Positions 6,100-16,444 of a stretch of DNA of 42,467 nt are shown piece by piece (the first letter of the stretch is position 1; each line of letters starts with the position of its first letter). The translations under genes were made by a program, and so were the position numbers. The notes under the pieces are model-generated. The model was not told the origin of the DNA and did not search any database. It worked only from the letters and a program-made list of their open reading frames with translations. This stretch comes from Streptomyces sp. CBMA123. GTDB taxonomy: Bacteria; Actinomycetota; Actinomycetes; Streptomycetales; Streptomycetaceae. Location: the NCBI RefSeq assembly GCF_014596465.1, contig NZ_MECK01000601.1, positions 1 to 42,467 on the forward strand, in the 5' to 3' direction.

Positions 6100-6435
6100 T
6101 CAGCCGCCGAGCTGCAGCCCCGCCATCCGCTTCCACTCGTACGGGCCGGTCTTCACCTTGAGGCCCAGCTCGCCCTCGAAGTCGTCGTGCAGGGTGAGCC
6201 CGGCCAGCTCGGCGGCCCGGCGGCCGACCGCGTACGTCGGGGCCACCTGGTCGCCCCAGGCGCCGTCCGCGCCGACCACGACGATCCGGGTGGCCACGGC
6301 GCCGACGTACTCGACGACCGCGTCGGCGCTGCCGCCGTGCTGCTGGGCGAAGCTGGTCAGGTGCTTGGCGATGCGCTTGGCGCGGCGCTCGGTACGGGCG
6401 TCCGGCGCGGCGGTGGCGGTCTCTGCGCTGCTCAT
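6100..6435 (-). CDS. Conserved hypothetical protein (111 aa)
   Basis: This small soluble protein has a basic N-terminal helix (R-T-E-R-R-A-K-R-I-A-K-H-L). Predicted beta-rich sequence follows (V-V-E-Y-V-G-A-V-A-T-R-I-V-V-V-G-A-D-G), then L-K-V-K-T-G-P-Y-E-W-K-R-M. I do not recognise a named family; similar short proteins are common in streptomycete cores. It has no signal peptide, membrane segment or cysteine pairs. It is divergent from the DUF2461 gene and convergent with the graspetide cassette, which places it at the border of the accessory block. Confidence 0.75.
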   Translation of the reverse strand: MSSAETATAAPDARTERRAKRIAKHLTSFAQQHGGSADAVVEYVGAVATRIVVVGADGAWGDQVAPTYAVGRRAAELAGLTLHDDFEGELGLKVKTGPYEWKRMAGLQLGG

Positions 6436-6507
6436 GCCCGCATGCTACCCACCGGTAGACGACCTGGCGACAAGAGCACCCTGTGCACCGGGCCACATAC
6501 TGGAGAG

Positions 6508-7149
6508 GTGACCTTCAAAGGCTGGCCGGCCGAGGCGCTGGACTTCTACGCGCACCTCGAAGCCGACAACTCGAAGACCTTCTGGCAGGCCCACAAGGAG
6601 CAGTACGACGACACCGTACGCGCCCCGATGGAGCTGCTGCTCGCCGAGCTGGAGCCGGAGTTCGGGCCGGGGAAGATCTTCCGCCCCAACCGCGACGTCC
6701 GCTTCAGCGCCGACAAGTCCCCGTACAAGACGCACATCGGCGCGCATCTGGAGTCGGGCGGCTACATCCAGCTCTCCGCCGACGGCCTGGCCTGCGGCAA
6801 CGGCATGTACCAGCTCGCCCCGGACCAGCTGGAGCGCTACCGTGCCGCCGTCGCCGAGGACGTCAGCGGCGCCGAACTCCTCAGGGTGATCGCCCGGGTG
6901 GAGAAGGACGGCCCGCAGGTCCACGGCCGGGACTCCCTCAAGTCGGCTCCGCGCGGCTACGCCAAGGACCACCCGAGGATCGAGCTGCTGCGCCACAAGG
7001 GCCTGGTGGCCTGGCAGGAGTGGGAGCCCGCCGAGTGGCTGGGCACCCGCACGGCCCGCACCCGGATCGCCGCGTTCCTGCGCGCCTCCCAGCCACTCCG
7101 GGACTGGCTGGACGACCACGTCGGCCCGTCCGAACTACCCAGCCGCTGA
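6508..7149 (+). CDS. DUF2461 (TIGR02453-type) domain protein
   Basis: This 213-residue protein matches the DUF2461 family over its whole length. The N-terminus reads F-K-G-W-P-A-E-A-L-D-F-Y, then E-A-D-N-S-K-T-F-W-Q-A-H-K; the middle has I-F-R-P-N-R-D-V-R-F-S, D-K-S-P-Y-K-T-H-I-G and the conserved G-Y-Y/G-Y-I-Q-L segment. The biochemical role of the family is unknown. GTG 6508 gives the expected family N-terminus, but GGAG lies only 2 bases upstream. CATACT at 6495-6500 ends 7 bases before the GTG, which would suit a leaderless transcript. It ends in a strong terminator shared with ctaB. Confidence 0.88.
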   Translation: MTFKGWPAEALDFYAHLEADNSKTFWQAHKEQYDDTVRAPMELLLAELEPEFGPGKIFRPNRDVRFSADKSPYKTHIGAHLESGGYIQLSADGLACGNGMYQLAPDQLERYRAAVAEDVSGAELLRVIARVEKDGPQVHGRDSLKSAPRGYAKDHPRIELLRHKGLVAWQEWEPAEWLGTRTARTRIAAFLRASQPLRDWLDDHVGPSELPSR

Positions 7150-7212
7150 ACTCCGAACTACCCGGCCGCCGAACGCGGAACGAGCCCCGGAAAACCGAGG
7201 ACCCCGGACACG

Positions 7213-7248
7213 CGAGGAGCCCCGGTCCACCAGGACCGGGGCTCCTCG
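7213..7248. terminator. Bidirectional terminator between DUF2461 gene and ctaB
   Basis: A perfect 16-bp stem (7213-7228 with 7233-7248, arm CGAGGAGCCCCGGTCC) closes a 4-base ACCA loop between two convergent genes. Confidence 0.9.
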
Positions 7249-7264
7249 CCGTCCGACAAGCCTT

Positions 7265-7284
7265 ACTTCACTTCACTTCACTTC
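7265..7284. repeat. Four tandem ACTTC units at the ctaB stop
   Basis: ACTTC is repeated four times in a row. On the minus strand this is a run of GAAGT units that contains the ctaB stop TGA (7278-7280) and puts stops in several frames. Slippage here would alter only the last residues or the stop used, so it looks harmless. Confidence 0.8.
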
Positions 7285-8219
7285 ACGAACGGATCGATCG
7301 CGCACACCACGAACAGCAGCGACAGATAGGTGATCGACCAGTGGAACAGCCGCATCTCCTTCAGCTTCGCGCCCACGATCCCGGCCTTGGCCCGCGCGTA
7401 CAGCGCGTGCGCCTCGCGCAGCCAGAAGCCGCCGAGCAGCACCGCGGCGACGGGGTACAGCCAGCTCATGTGCCCGAGCGGCCAGACCGCCAGGGAGACC
7501 GCCACCATCACCCAGGAGTAGGCGACGACCTGCTTGCCGACCGCGACGTTGCCCTTGATCACCGGCAGCATCGGCACGCCGGCCCGCTCGTAGTCCTCGC
7601 GCACCTTCATCGACAGCACCCAGGTGTGCGGCGGCGTCCAGAAGAACACCACCAGGAACAGCGCGACGGCCGCCCAGGACACCGAGTTGGTCACCGAGGA
7701 CCAGCCGATCAGCACCGGCATGCAGCCGGCGATGCCGCCCCAGACGATGTTCTGCGAGGTGCGCCGCTTGAGCCCCAGCGTGTAGACGAACACGTAGAAC
7801 AGCAGCGCGCCGAGCGCCAGTCCGGCGGAGAGCCAGTTGACGCCGTAGCCGAGCACCAGGGTGGAGACGACCCCGAGCGTGATGCCGAAGACCAGTGCCT
7901 CACGCGGGGACACCATCCCGGTGACGATCGGCCGCCGCTCGGTACGGGTCATCAGCGCGTCGATGTCGCGGTCGATGTACATGTTGAGGGCGTTGGCGCC
8001 GCCCGCCGAGAGGTAGCCGCCGACCACGACCTTCAGCACCAGCAGCATGTTCGGCACGCCCTGTTGGGCCAGGAACATCACCGGCACCGTGCTCATCAGC
8101 AGCAGCTCGATGATCCGCGGCTTGGTCAGTGCGACGAAGGCGCCGACACGGGCCCCGATGGGCCGGTGCGCAGGAGTCGCCCCGGTGACCCCGGCGGGAC
8201 GGGTTTCGACGGCGGTCAC
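7278..8219 (-). CDS. ctaB: Protoheme IX farnesyltransferase (heme O synthase)
   Basis: CtaB attaches a farnesyl group to heme B to make heme O for cytochrome oxidase, and is an integral membrane protein. The UbiA-type Asp-rich motif is visible as N-A-L-N-M-Y-I-D-R-D-I-D-A-L-M-x-R-T, with the second conserved region F-F-W-T-P-P-H-T-W-V-L-S and about eight hydrophobic segments. Start GTG 8219 gives about 313 residues and the known streptomycete-like N-terminus T-A-V-E-T-R-P-A-G. GTG 8225 is an alternative that would make codon 2 a TTA (bldA-dependent); neither has a clear ribosome site. It is divergent from tkt, the classic actinomycete arrangement. Confidence 0.93.
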   Translation of the reverse strand: MTAVETRPAGVTGATPAHRPIGARVGAFVALTKPRIIELLLMSTVPVMFLAQQGVPNMLLVLKVVVGGYLSAGGANALNMYIDRDIDALMTRTERRPIVTGMVSPREALVFGITLGVVSTLVLGYGVNWLSAGLALGALLFYVFVYTLGLKRRTSQNIVWGGIAGCMPVLIGWSSVTNSVSWAAVALFLVVFFWTPPHTWVLSMKVREDYERAGVPMLPVIKGNVAVGKQVVAYSWVMVAVSLAVWPLGHMSWLYPVAAVLLGGFWLREAHALYARAKAGIVGAKLKEMRLFHWSITYLSLLFVVCAIDPFVK

Positions 8220-8225
8220 TAACAC

Positions 8226-8688
8226 CCCAACTGAAGATGAATCCTCGCAGGCGGCCACAGGAACGAAGGGTCCCGAATCGTCCGCTCTGCGCGTACCACG
8301 CCACCTTAGACGCTCCATATATCCCATCCGGCTCCGGGGTCCCCCGGCGAGGCGGATGGCACACCCCGGGGTGAGCCGACTGGGTGAAGCCACGAAACGG
8401 CTCCGGCGCGGCTCCGCAACCCGTCCCGACCACCCGGGCGGCAGGCCCCGGCAAACCGGGAGAGCCTGGGACAAAACAAGTCGTAACGCCCTAGTGGGAA
8501 TCACCATGCGGAAATCCCGGTTGTCCCGGCACGGAGGGTGAGCCCCGGCCCGGACGGTAGGCTCGCACGCAGAAGCGGGATCTACCCTCCGTGACCGGCA
8601 CCATCCACAGTCGGGACCACAGCGCCGTGGCCGACCCGGTCCCCATTCACGGGGTCACTCTTCACAATGGAAGGAGCCCTGAGACAGG
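8226..8688. other. Intergenic region between ctaB and tkt
   Basis: This 463-base divergent gap should hold both promoters. On the minus strand a TATATG/TAAGGT pair of -10-like hexamers occurs around 8300-8325, possibly for ctaB. On the plus strand TAGGCT at 8558-8563 is a possible -10 for tkt, but no matching -35 stands at normal spacing. GGAAGGAG at 8669-8676 is the tkt ribosome site. No further gene, repeat or clear operator was recognised. Confidence 0.4.
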
Positions 8689-10788
<2,100 letters not shown>

Positions 10789-10797
10789 CGCGTTCCG

Positions 10798-10831
10798 GGC
10801 CGCGTGCCCGCCCGCACGCGGGCACGCGGCC
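10798..10831 (+). terminator. Hairpin between tkt and tal
   Basis: A perfect 14-bp stem (10798-10811 with 10818-10831, arm GGCCGCGTGCCCGC) closes a 6-base loop inside the operon. It may partly terminate or stabilise the tkt message, so that tal and downstream genes are made at a different level. Confidence 0.65.
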
Positions 10832-10877
10832 CCCTCTGACTACCCCACGAAGCAGAAGAACAAGGGACTGAAGCACC

Positions 10878-12020
10878 ATGACTGACGCACTGAAGCGCCT
10901 CAGCGACGAAGGCGTTGCGATCTGGCTGGACGACCTCAGCCGCAAGCGGCTGAACTCCGGCAACCTGGCCGAGCTGGTGCAGAACAAGCACGTGGTGGGT
11001 GTCACCACCAACCCGACCATCTTCCAGAAGGCCATCGCCGGCAGCGGCGACAGCTCCTACGACAGCCAGCTGCGCGACCTCGCGGTCCGCAAGGTCACCA
11101 CCGACGAGGCGATCCGCATGATCACCACCTCGGACGTGCGCGACGCCGCGGACGTGCTGCGCCCGGTCTACGACGCCTCCAACGGCCGCGACGGCCGGGT
11201 CTCCATCGAGGTCGACCCGCGCCTGGCGCACGAGACCGCCCCGACGGTGGCCGAGGCCAAGCAGCTGTGGTGGCTGGTCGACCGTCCGAACGTCCTGATC
11301 AAGATCCCCGCCACCAAGGCCGGCCTGCCCGCCATCGCCGAGGTCATCGGCCTGGGCATCAGCGTCAACGTCACGCTGATCTTCTCCCTGGACCGCTACA
11401 AGGCCGTCATCGACGCCTACCTGACCGGCCTGGAGACCGCCAAGGCCAAGGGCCTGGACCTCTCCCAGATCGAGTCGGTCGCCTCCTTCTTCGTGTCCCG
11501 CGTGGACACCGAGATCGACAAGCGCCTGGACAAGATCGGCGGCGACGCCCGGAACCTGCGTTCCAAGGCCGCCCTGGCCAACGCCCGCCTCGCCTACCAG
11601 GCGTACGAGGAGGTCTTCGGCAGCGTCGACGGCAAGACCGCCGGCAACGCCCGCTGGAAGGCCCTGGAGGCCGCCGGCGCCAAGCCGCAGCGCCCGCTGT
11701 GGGCCTCCACCGGCGTCAAGGACCCGGCCCTGCCGGACACCCTGTACGTCACCGAGCTGGTCGCCCCCGGCACCGTCAACACCATGCCCGAGGCCACCCT
11801 GGACGCCACCGGCGACCACGGCGTGATCACCGGCAACACCATCGTCCCCAACTACGCCGACGCCAAGGCCGTCCTGGACGCCATCGCGGCCGCCGGCGTG
11901 GACTACGACGACGTCGTCCAGGTGCTGGAGGACGAGGGCGTGGAGAAGTTCGAGCAGTCCTGGCAGGAACTGCTCGACACTGTCACCGCCTCGCTGGCCT
12001 CCTTCGCCAACGAGAAGTGA
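10878..12020 (+). CDS. tal: Transaldolase
   Basis: Transaldolase transfers a dihydroxyacetone unit between sedoheptulose-7-phosphate and glyceraldehyde-3-phosphate. The 380-residue length is that of the long actinobacterial class. Visible motifs are G-V-T-T-N-P-T-I-F-Q-K-A-I near residue 39, S-I-E-V-D-P-R-L-A, and the Schiff-base lysine region L-I-K-I-P-A-T-K-A-G-L-P-A near 137-149. N-V-T-L-I-F-S-L-D-R-Y follows. ATG 10878 is preceded by a purine-rich site. It is the second gene of the pentose-phosphate operon. Confidence 0.98.
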   Translation: MTDALKRLSDEGVAIWLDDLSRKRLNSGNLAELVQNKHVVGVTTNPTIFQKAIAGSGDSSYDSQLRDLAVRKVTTDEAIRMITTSDVRDAADVLRPVYDASNGRDGRVSIEVDPRLAHETAPTVAEAKQLWWLVDRPNVLIKIPATKAGLPAIAEVIGLGISVNVTLIFSLDRYKAVIDAYLTGLETAKAKGLDLSQIESVASFFVSRVDTEIDKRLDKIGGDARNLRSKAALANARLAYQAYEEVFGSVDGKTAGNARWKALEAAGAKPQRPLWASTGVKDPALPDTLYVTELVAPGTVNTMPEATLDATGDHGVITGNTIVPNYADAKAVLDAIAAAGVDYDDVVQVLEDEGVEKFEQSWQELLDTVTASLASFANEK

Positions 12021-12062
12021 CCCCCGCTCACACAGCCAGCGCACGAAAGCGGAGCACACCAA

Positions 12063-13640
12063 GTGAGCACTGATTTCCCCGAGTTGACGTCGGAATCGGA
12101 CGCGGACGACCTCCCGCCCGCTCCGGTCAACCCGCTTCGTGACCCCTCCGACCGGCGGCTCCCGCGCATCGCGGGGCCGTCCGGCCTGGTCATCTTCGGG
12201 GTCACCGGCGACCTGTCCCGCAAGAAGCTGATGCCGGCCATCTACGACCTGGCCAACCGGGGTCTGCTGCCGCCGGGCTTCTCCCTGGTGGGCTTCGCCC
12301 GCCGCGAGTGGGAGGACGAGGACTTCGCCAAGGAGGTCCACGACGCGGTCAAGGAGCACGCCCGGACCCCGTTCCGTGAGGAGGTCTGGCAGCAGCTCGC
12401 CAAGGGCATGCGCTTCGTCCAGGGCACCTTCGACGACGACGAGGCCTTCGACAAGCTCCGCGAGACCATCGAGGAGCTGGACAAGGCCCAGGGCACCGGC
12501 GGCAACTTCGCCTTCTACCTGTCCGTCCCGCCGAAGTTCTTCCCGACCGTCGTCCAGCAGCTCAAGAAGCACGGCCTGGCCGACCCGCCGCAGGGCTCCT
12601 GGCGCCGCGCCGTCATCGAGAAGCCTTTCGGCCACGACCTGGAGAGCGCCCAGGAGCTCAACAAGGTCGTCCACGAGGTCTTCCCGCGCGACGAGGTCTT
12701 CCGGATCGACCACTACCTGGGCAAGGAGACGGTCCAGAACATCCTGGCACTGCGCTTCGCCAACCAGATGTTCGAGCCGATCTGGAACCGGTCGTACGTC
12801 GACCACGTGCAGATCACCATGGCCGAGGACATCGGCATCGGCGGCCGGGCCGGCTACTACGACGGCATCGGCTCCGCCCGTGACGTCATCCAGAACCACC
12901 TGCTGCAGCTGATGGCGCTCACCGCCATCGAGGAGCCGGCGTCCTTCCACCCGAAGGCGCTGGTGGCCGAGAAGCTCAAGGTGCTCAGCGCGGTCAAGCT
13001 CCCGGCCGACCTCGGCCGGCACACCGTGCGCGGCCAGTACGCGGCCGGCTGGCAGGGCGGCGAGGAGGTGGCCGGCTACCTGGACGAGGACGGCATCGAC
13101 CCGGACTCCAAGACCGACACCTACGCGGCGATCAAGCTGGAGATCAACAACCGCCGCTGGGCGGGTGTCCCGTTCTACCTGCGCACCGGCAAGCGGCTGG
13201 GCCGCCGGGTCACCGAGATCGCGGTGGTCTTCCAGCGCGCCCCGTACCTGCCGTTCGACTCCTACGCGACCGAGGAGCTGGGGCAGAACGCCCTGGTCAT
13301 CCGGGTCCAGCCGGACGAGGGCGTGACGGTGCGGTTCGGCTCCAAGGTGCCGGGCACCTCCTTCGAGGTCCGGGACGTCACGATGGACTTCGCCTACGGC
13401 GAGTCCTTCACCGAGTCCAGCCCGGAGGCGTACGAGCGGCTCATCCTCGATGTGCTGCTCGGCGACGCCAACCTGTTCCCGCGTCACCAGGAGGTCGAGC
13501 TCTCCTGGCAGATCCTCGACCCGATCGAGAAGTACTGGGACGCCCACGGCAAGCCCGCCCAGTACCCGGCGGGCACCTGGGGCCCGTCCGAGGCGGACGA
13601 GATGCTCGCACGAGACGGCAGGAGCTGGCGCCGGCCATGA
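12063..13640 (+). CDS. zwf: Glucose-6-phosphate 1-dehydrogenase
   Basis: Zwf oxidises glucose-6-phosphate to 6-phosphogluconolactone with NADP. The 525-residue protein has the nucleotide-binding G-V-T-G-D-L-S-R-K-K near residue 46 and the catalytic signature R-I-D-H-Y-L-G-K-E near 214-222. Substrate-site segments V-I-E-K-P-F-G-H-D-L and N-R-S-Y-V-D-H-V-Q-I are also present. GTG 12063 is 42 bases after tal. Its stop overlaps the opcA ATG (ATGA), which fits the need for OpcA in assembling active enzyme. Confidence 0.98.
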   Translation: MSTDFPELTSESDADDLPPAPVNPLRDPSDRRLPRIAGPSGLVIFGVTGDLSRKKLMPAIYDLANRGLLPPGFSLVGFARREWEDEDFAKEVHDAVKEHARTPFREEVWQQLAKGMRFVQGTFDDDEAFDKLRETIEELDKAQGTGGNFAFYLSVPPKFFPTVVQQLKKHGLADPPQGSWRRAVIEKPFGHDLESAQELNKVVHEVFPRDEVFRIDHYLGKETVQNILALRFANQMFEPIWNRSYVDHVQITMAEDIGIGGRAGYYDGIGSARDVIQNHLLQLMALTAIEEPASFHPKALVAEKLKVLSAVKLPADLGRHTVRGQYAAGWQGGEEVAGYLDEDGIDPDSKTDTYAAIKLEINNRRWAGVPFYLRTGKRLGRRVTEIAVVFQRAPYLPFDSYATEELGQNALVIRVQPDEGVTVRFGSKVPGTSFEVRDVTMDFAYGESFTESSPEAYERLILDVLLGDANLFPRHQEVELSWQILDPIEKYWDAHGKPAQYPAGTWGPSEADEMLARDGRSWRRP

Positions 13641-14746
13641 AGATCGACCTCACCAACACGACCTCCAGCAAGATCAACGCCCAGCTGATGGAGGCGCGCC
13701 GGGCCAGCGGCTCCACCGCCGCCGGCATGGTGCTCACCCTGGTGATCGTGACCGACGAGGGCAGCGCGTACGACGCCCTCAAGGCCGCCAACGAGGCCTC
13801 CCGTGAGCATCCGATGCGAACCCTCGCGGTGATCAAGCGCGCCGGCCGCTCGCCCCGGGCCCGTGCCGAGACCCGGCTGGACGCCGAGATCCTGGTCGGC
13901 TCGGACGCCGGCTCCGGAGAAACGGTCATCCTGCGCATGCACGGCGAACTCGCCTTGCACGCCCAGTCGGTGGTCCTGCCGCTGCTGCTGCCGGACGCCC
14001 CGACCGTGGTCTGGTGGCCGGACAACGCGCCGCAGCACCCGGCGCAGGACCCGCTGGGCGCGCTCGCCCAGCGCCGGATCACCGACGCCGTCACCGCCGA
14101 GTCCCCGGTCGGTCAGCTCGCCCAGCGGGCCGAGAGCTACACCCCGGGCGACACCGACCTGGCCTGGACCCGGATCACCGGCTGGCGCTCGATGCTGGCC
14201 GCCGCGCTGGACCAGCGGCCGTCCGCCATCACCTCGGTGATGGTCGAGGGCGAGTCCTACAACCCCAGCGTCGAACTGCTCGGCCTGTGGCTGCTCAACC
14301 GGCTGCACGTGCCGGTCGAGCGGGTCGTCACCGGCGGCCCCGGCATCACCGCGGTGCACCTGCGCACCACCGGCGGGGACATCACCCTGGACCGCCCGGA
14401 CGGCCTGATGGGCACGCTCTCCATGCCCGGCTCGCCGGACCGCCAGGTGGCGCTCAAGCGGCGCGAGACCGCGGAGTTGATCGCCGAGGAGCTGCGCCGG
14501 CTGGACCCGGACGACATCTACTCGACGGCCGTGCGCACGCCCGTCGAGCGGCTGCGCGAGCACGCCGAGTCCGGCCCGGCGGCCGACCCGGCGCTGGCCG
14601 ATCCGGCCGCGGCCGATTCGGTCGGCGAGGCGGCGGCCGCGGCCGCCGACGCCGCGGTGGCCAATGCGACCCGGGTGACCGCCGACGCGGAGAAGCCGAC
14701 CGCGAAGAAGGCCGCGGGCAAGCGCGCCGCCAAGGGCAGCGCATGA
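13637..14746 (+). CDS. opcA: Glucose-6-phosphate dehydrogenase assembly protein
   Basis: OpcA is an actinobacterial and cyanobacterial factor needed for assembly and redox activation of Zwf. The 369-residue protein starts M-K-I-D-L-T-N-T-T-S-S-K-I-N and carries the family segment P-T-V-V-W-W-P-D-N-A-P. The C-terminal tail (about 50 residues) is Ala/Lys-rich and probably disordered, ending in repeated A-K-K-A-A-G-K-R-A-A-K. It overlaps both neighbours by ATGA, so zwf, opcA and pgl are translationally coupled. Confidence 0.96.
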   Translation: MKIDLTNTTSSKINAQLMEARRASGSTAAGMVLTLVIVTDEGSAYDALKAANEASREHPMRTLAVIKRAGRSPRARAETRLDAEILVGSDAGSGETVILRMHGELALHAQSVVLPLLLPDAPTVVWWPDNAPQHPAQDPLGALAQRRITDAVTAESPVGQLAQRAESYTPGDTDLAWTRITGWRSMLAAALDQRPSAITSVMVEGESYNPSVELLGLWLLNRLHVPVERVVTGGPGITAVHLRTTGGDITLDRPDGLMGTLSMPGSPDRQVALKRRETAELIAEELRRLDPDDIYSTAVRTPVERLREHAESGPAADPALADPAAADSVGEAAAAAADAAVANATRVTADAEKPTAKKAAGKRAAKGSA

Positions 14747-15531
14747 CCGCCGCGACCCCGCAGCTGGTCGTCCACCGGGACAAGGAGCTGATGGCCCAGG
14801 CGGCCGCGGCCCGGCTGATCACCCGGATCGTGGACGCCCAGGCCGCCCGCGGCACCGCCTCGGTGGTGCTCACCGGCGGCCGTAACGGCAACGCCCTGCT
14901 GGCCGCGATCGCCGCCTCCCCGGCGCGCGACGCGGTCGACTGGGGCCGGCTGGACCTCTGGTGGGGCGACGAGCGCTTCGTCTCCGCCGCCGATCCGGAC
15001 CGCAACGCCGTCCAGGCCCGCGCCGAGCTGCTGGACGCCGTTCCGCTCGACCCGGCGCGGGTGCACGAGATGCCCGCCTCGGACGGCGTGGACGGCTCGG
15101 ACGTGGAGGCGGCCGCCGCCCGTTACGCGCAGGAGCTGGCGAAGGCCGCCGGACCGGGCGACCGGTTCGGCGTCCCGGCCTTCGACGTGCTGCTGCTCGG
15201 CGTCGGCCCGGACACCCACGTGGCCTCGCTCTTCCCGGAGCACCCGGGCGTGCGGGAGACCGAGCTGACCGTGATCGGCGTGCGCGGGGCCCCCAAGCCC
15301 CCGCCGACCCGGATCTCGCTCACCCTCCCGGCGATCCGGGCGGCCCGTGAGGTCTGGCTGCTGGCCGCCGGCGAGGACAAGGCGGGCGCGGTCGCGCTGG
15401 CCCTGTCCGGCCCCGGCGAGCTGCAGGCCCCGGCCTCCGGCGCGTACGGCCGCAGCCGCACCCTGTGGCTGCTGGACCGCGCCGCCGCCGAGCGGATCCC
15501 GCCGCAGCTGTACCCGCCGGCCTCGGCGTAA
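14743..15531 (+). CDS. pgl: 6-phosphogluconolactonase
   Basis: Pgl (DevB) hydrolyses 6-phosphogluconolactone, the Zwf product. The 262-residue protein has T-G-G-R-N-G-N-A-L-L (in place of the more usual G-G-S-x-x), then W-W-G-D-E-R-F-V, and L-L-G-V-G-P-D-T-H-V-A-S-L-F-P with the catalytic His. ATG 14743 overlaps the opcA stop. It is the last gene of the operon. A gene for phosphoglucose isomerase, which I recall lying further on in the S. coelicolor arrangement, is not present between pgl and secG here. Confidence 0.95.
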   Translation: MTAATPQLVVHRDKELMAQAAAARLITRIVDAQAARGTASVVLTGGRNGNALLAAIAASPARDAVDWGRLDLWWGDERFVSAADPDRNAVQARAELLDAVPLDPARVHEMPASDGVDGSDVEAAAARYAQELAKAAGPGDRFGVPAFDVLLLGVGPDTHVASLFPEHPGVRETELTVIGVRGAPKPPPTRISLTLPAIRAAREVWLLAAGEDKAGAVALALSGPGELQAPASGAYGRSRTLWLLDRAAAERIPPQLYPPASA

Positions 15532-15545
15532 CAGCGGGAACGCCG

Positions 15546-15580
15546 AAGGGCGCCGCCGTCACTCGACGGTGGCGCCCTTT
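15546..15580. terminator. Bidirectional terminator between pgl and rbpA
   Basis: A 15-bp stem with one G-U pair (15546-15560 with 15565-15579, arm AAGGGCGCCGCCGTC), a 4-base loop and a short T run. It lies between convergent genes. Confidence 0.88.
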
Positions 15581-15628
15581 GTCGTCAGTCCGTTCGGCGC
15601 TCGGCTCGCCCCGGATCTCGCTCGTGCG

Positions 15629-15964
15629 TCAGATCTCGCCGCGCAGCTTGGCCAGCGCCTCGGCGAGGATCGCCTCGCCGTCGGCGTCGGTGCGCCGCTC
15701 CCGGACGTAGGCGAGGTGGGTCTTGTACGGCTCGTTGCGCGAGGGTGCGGGCGGGTTGTCCTCGTCCTGGCCGGCCGGAAAGCCGCAGCGCGGGCAGTCC
15801 CAGGTGTCCGGGATGACGGCCTCGGCGGCGAAGCTGGGCCGGGTCTCGTGCTTGTTGGCACACCAGAAGGAGATCCGGTTGCGCGGAGCGGACTCACCGC
15901 GCTCCGCCTCCCCCATCGGGCCTGCCCCGACCCTGCTGCCACGGATGGCGTTGCCACTTGCCAC
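15629..15964 (-). CDS. RNA polymerase-binding protein, RbpA family
   Basis: RbpA binds the group 1/2 sigma factor and the polymerase beta subunit, stabilises open complexes and supports growth under stress in actinobacteria. The 111-residue protein has the N-terminal R-G-S-R-V-G tail and the central fold W-C-A-N-K-H-E-T-R-P-S-F-A. A C-x-x-C pair C-P-R-C-G and the sigma-interaction region R-T-H/K-T-H-L-A-Y-V-R-E-R-R-T-D-A-D-G follow. The first family zinc ligands look incomplete, which some homologues show. Streptomycetes may carry two rbpA-type genes; I cannot tell whether this is the main one or a paralogue. It is monocistronic and convergent with pgl. Confidence 0.93.
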   Translation of the reverse strand: MASGNAIRGSRVGAGPMGEAERGESAPRNRISFWCANKHETRPSFAAEAVIPDTWDCPRCGFPAGQDEDNPPAPSRNEPYKTHLAYVRERRTDADGEAILAEALAKLRGEI

Positions 15965-16025
15965 GGTCTGACTCCCTGCGTGCTGTTGCGCCGACCCGCC
16001 GCGGTGCGCGTCGGTGGCGAAAGTC

Positions 16026-16044
16026 GTCCTAGTGTAAGCAGGAC
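16026..16044 (-). promoter_or_regulatory. Inverted repeat in the rbpA promoter region
   Basis: GTCCT-N9-AGGAC is an inverted repeat about 62 bases upstream of the rbpA start. On the minus strand it encloses TACACT/TAGGAC, either of which could be a -10 hexamer. No sigma-R consensus (GGAAT-N18-GTT) was found. It is a candidate promoter with an overlapping operator, supported only by symmetry and position. Confidence 0.3.
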
Positions 16045-16121
16045 TTAAGCTTCCGCCACCATCGCCTCCGCCCCCGACCGTCCCAGGATAGGCGCTCGGG
16101 CGACGGGGCGTCAGGGTTGCG

Positions 16122-16358
16122 TCAGCTCTTGTACTTCATGACCAGGCTCAGCACGATGATGCAGGCGAACCAGCCCACGCCGACCACGATGGTGATGCGG
16201 TCCAGGTTGCGCTCGGCCACCGCCGAACCGCCGCCGGTGGACATCGCGCCACCGCCGAACATGTCGGAAAGACCGCCGCCCTTCCCCTTGTGCAGAAGCA
16301 CCAAGAGGATCATCAGCGCACTGAAGATGATCAGGGCAATCGAGAACCCGAGAACCAC
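16122..16358 (-). CDS. secG: Preprotein translocase subunit SecG
   Basis: SecG is the small accessory subunit of the SecYEG protein channel. The 78-residue protein has two hydrophobic helices (about 1-22 and 54-74). They are joined by a loop with the family feature L-L-H-K-G-K-G-G-G-L-S-D-M-F-G-G-G. It follows tpiA on the same strand after an 86-base gap with a hairpin, the usual gap-pgk-tpiA-secG order. Confidence 0.96.
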   Translation of the reverse strand: MVLGFSIALIIFSALMILLVLLHKGKGGGLSDMFGGGAMSTGGGSAVAERNLDRITIVVGVGWFACIIVLSLVMKYKS

Positions 16359-16389
16359 GACGGGACCAACTCTCTCGTATCTTCGCGAA

Positions 16390-16420
16390 GGGGCCGGGCC
16401 GCGTACGGCGGTCCGGCCCC
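16390..16420 (-). terminator. Hairpin between tpiA and secG
   Basis: An 8-bp stem (GGGGCCGG with CCGGCCCC, 16390-16397 with 16413-16420) encloses a second 4-bp stem. It is directly preceded by the 10-base palindrome CTTCGCGAAG at 16381. It probably attenuates read-through from the glycolytic genes into secG. Confidence 0.6.
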
Positions 16421-16444
16421 AAAGCCTACGTTGCTGCGGCGGCG

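Noticed and set aside
7265..7284. Tandem ACTTC units as a possible CRISPR or origin repeat
   Set aside because: There are only four 5-base units without spacers, located at a stop codon.
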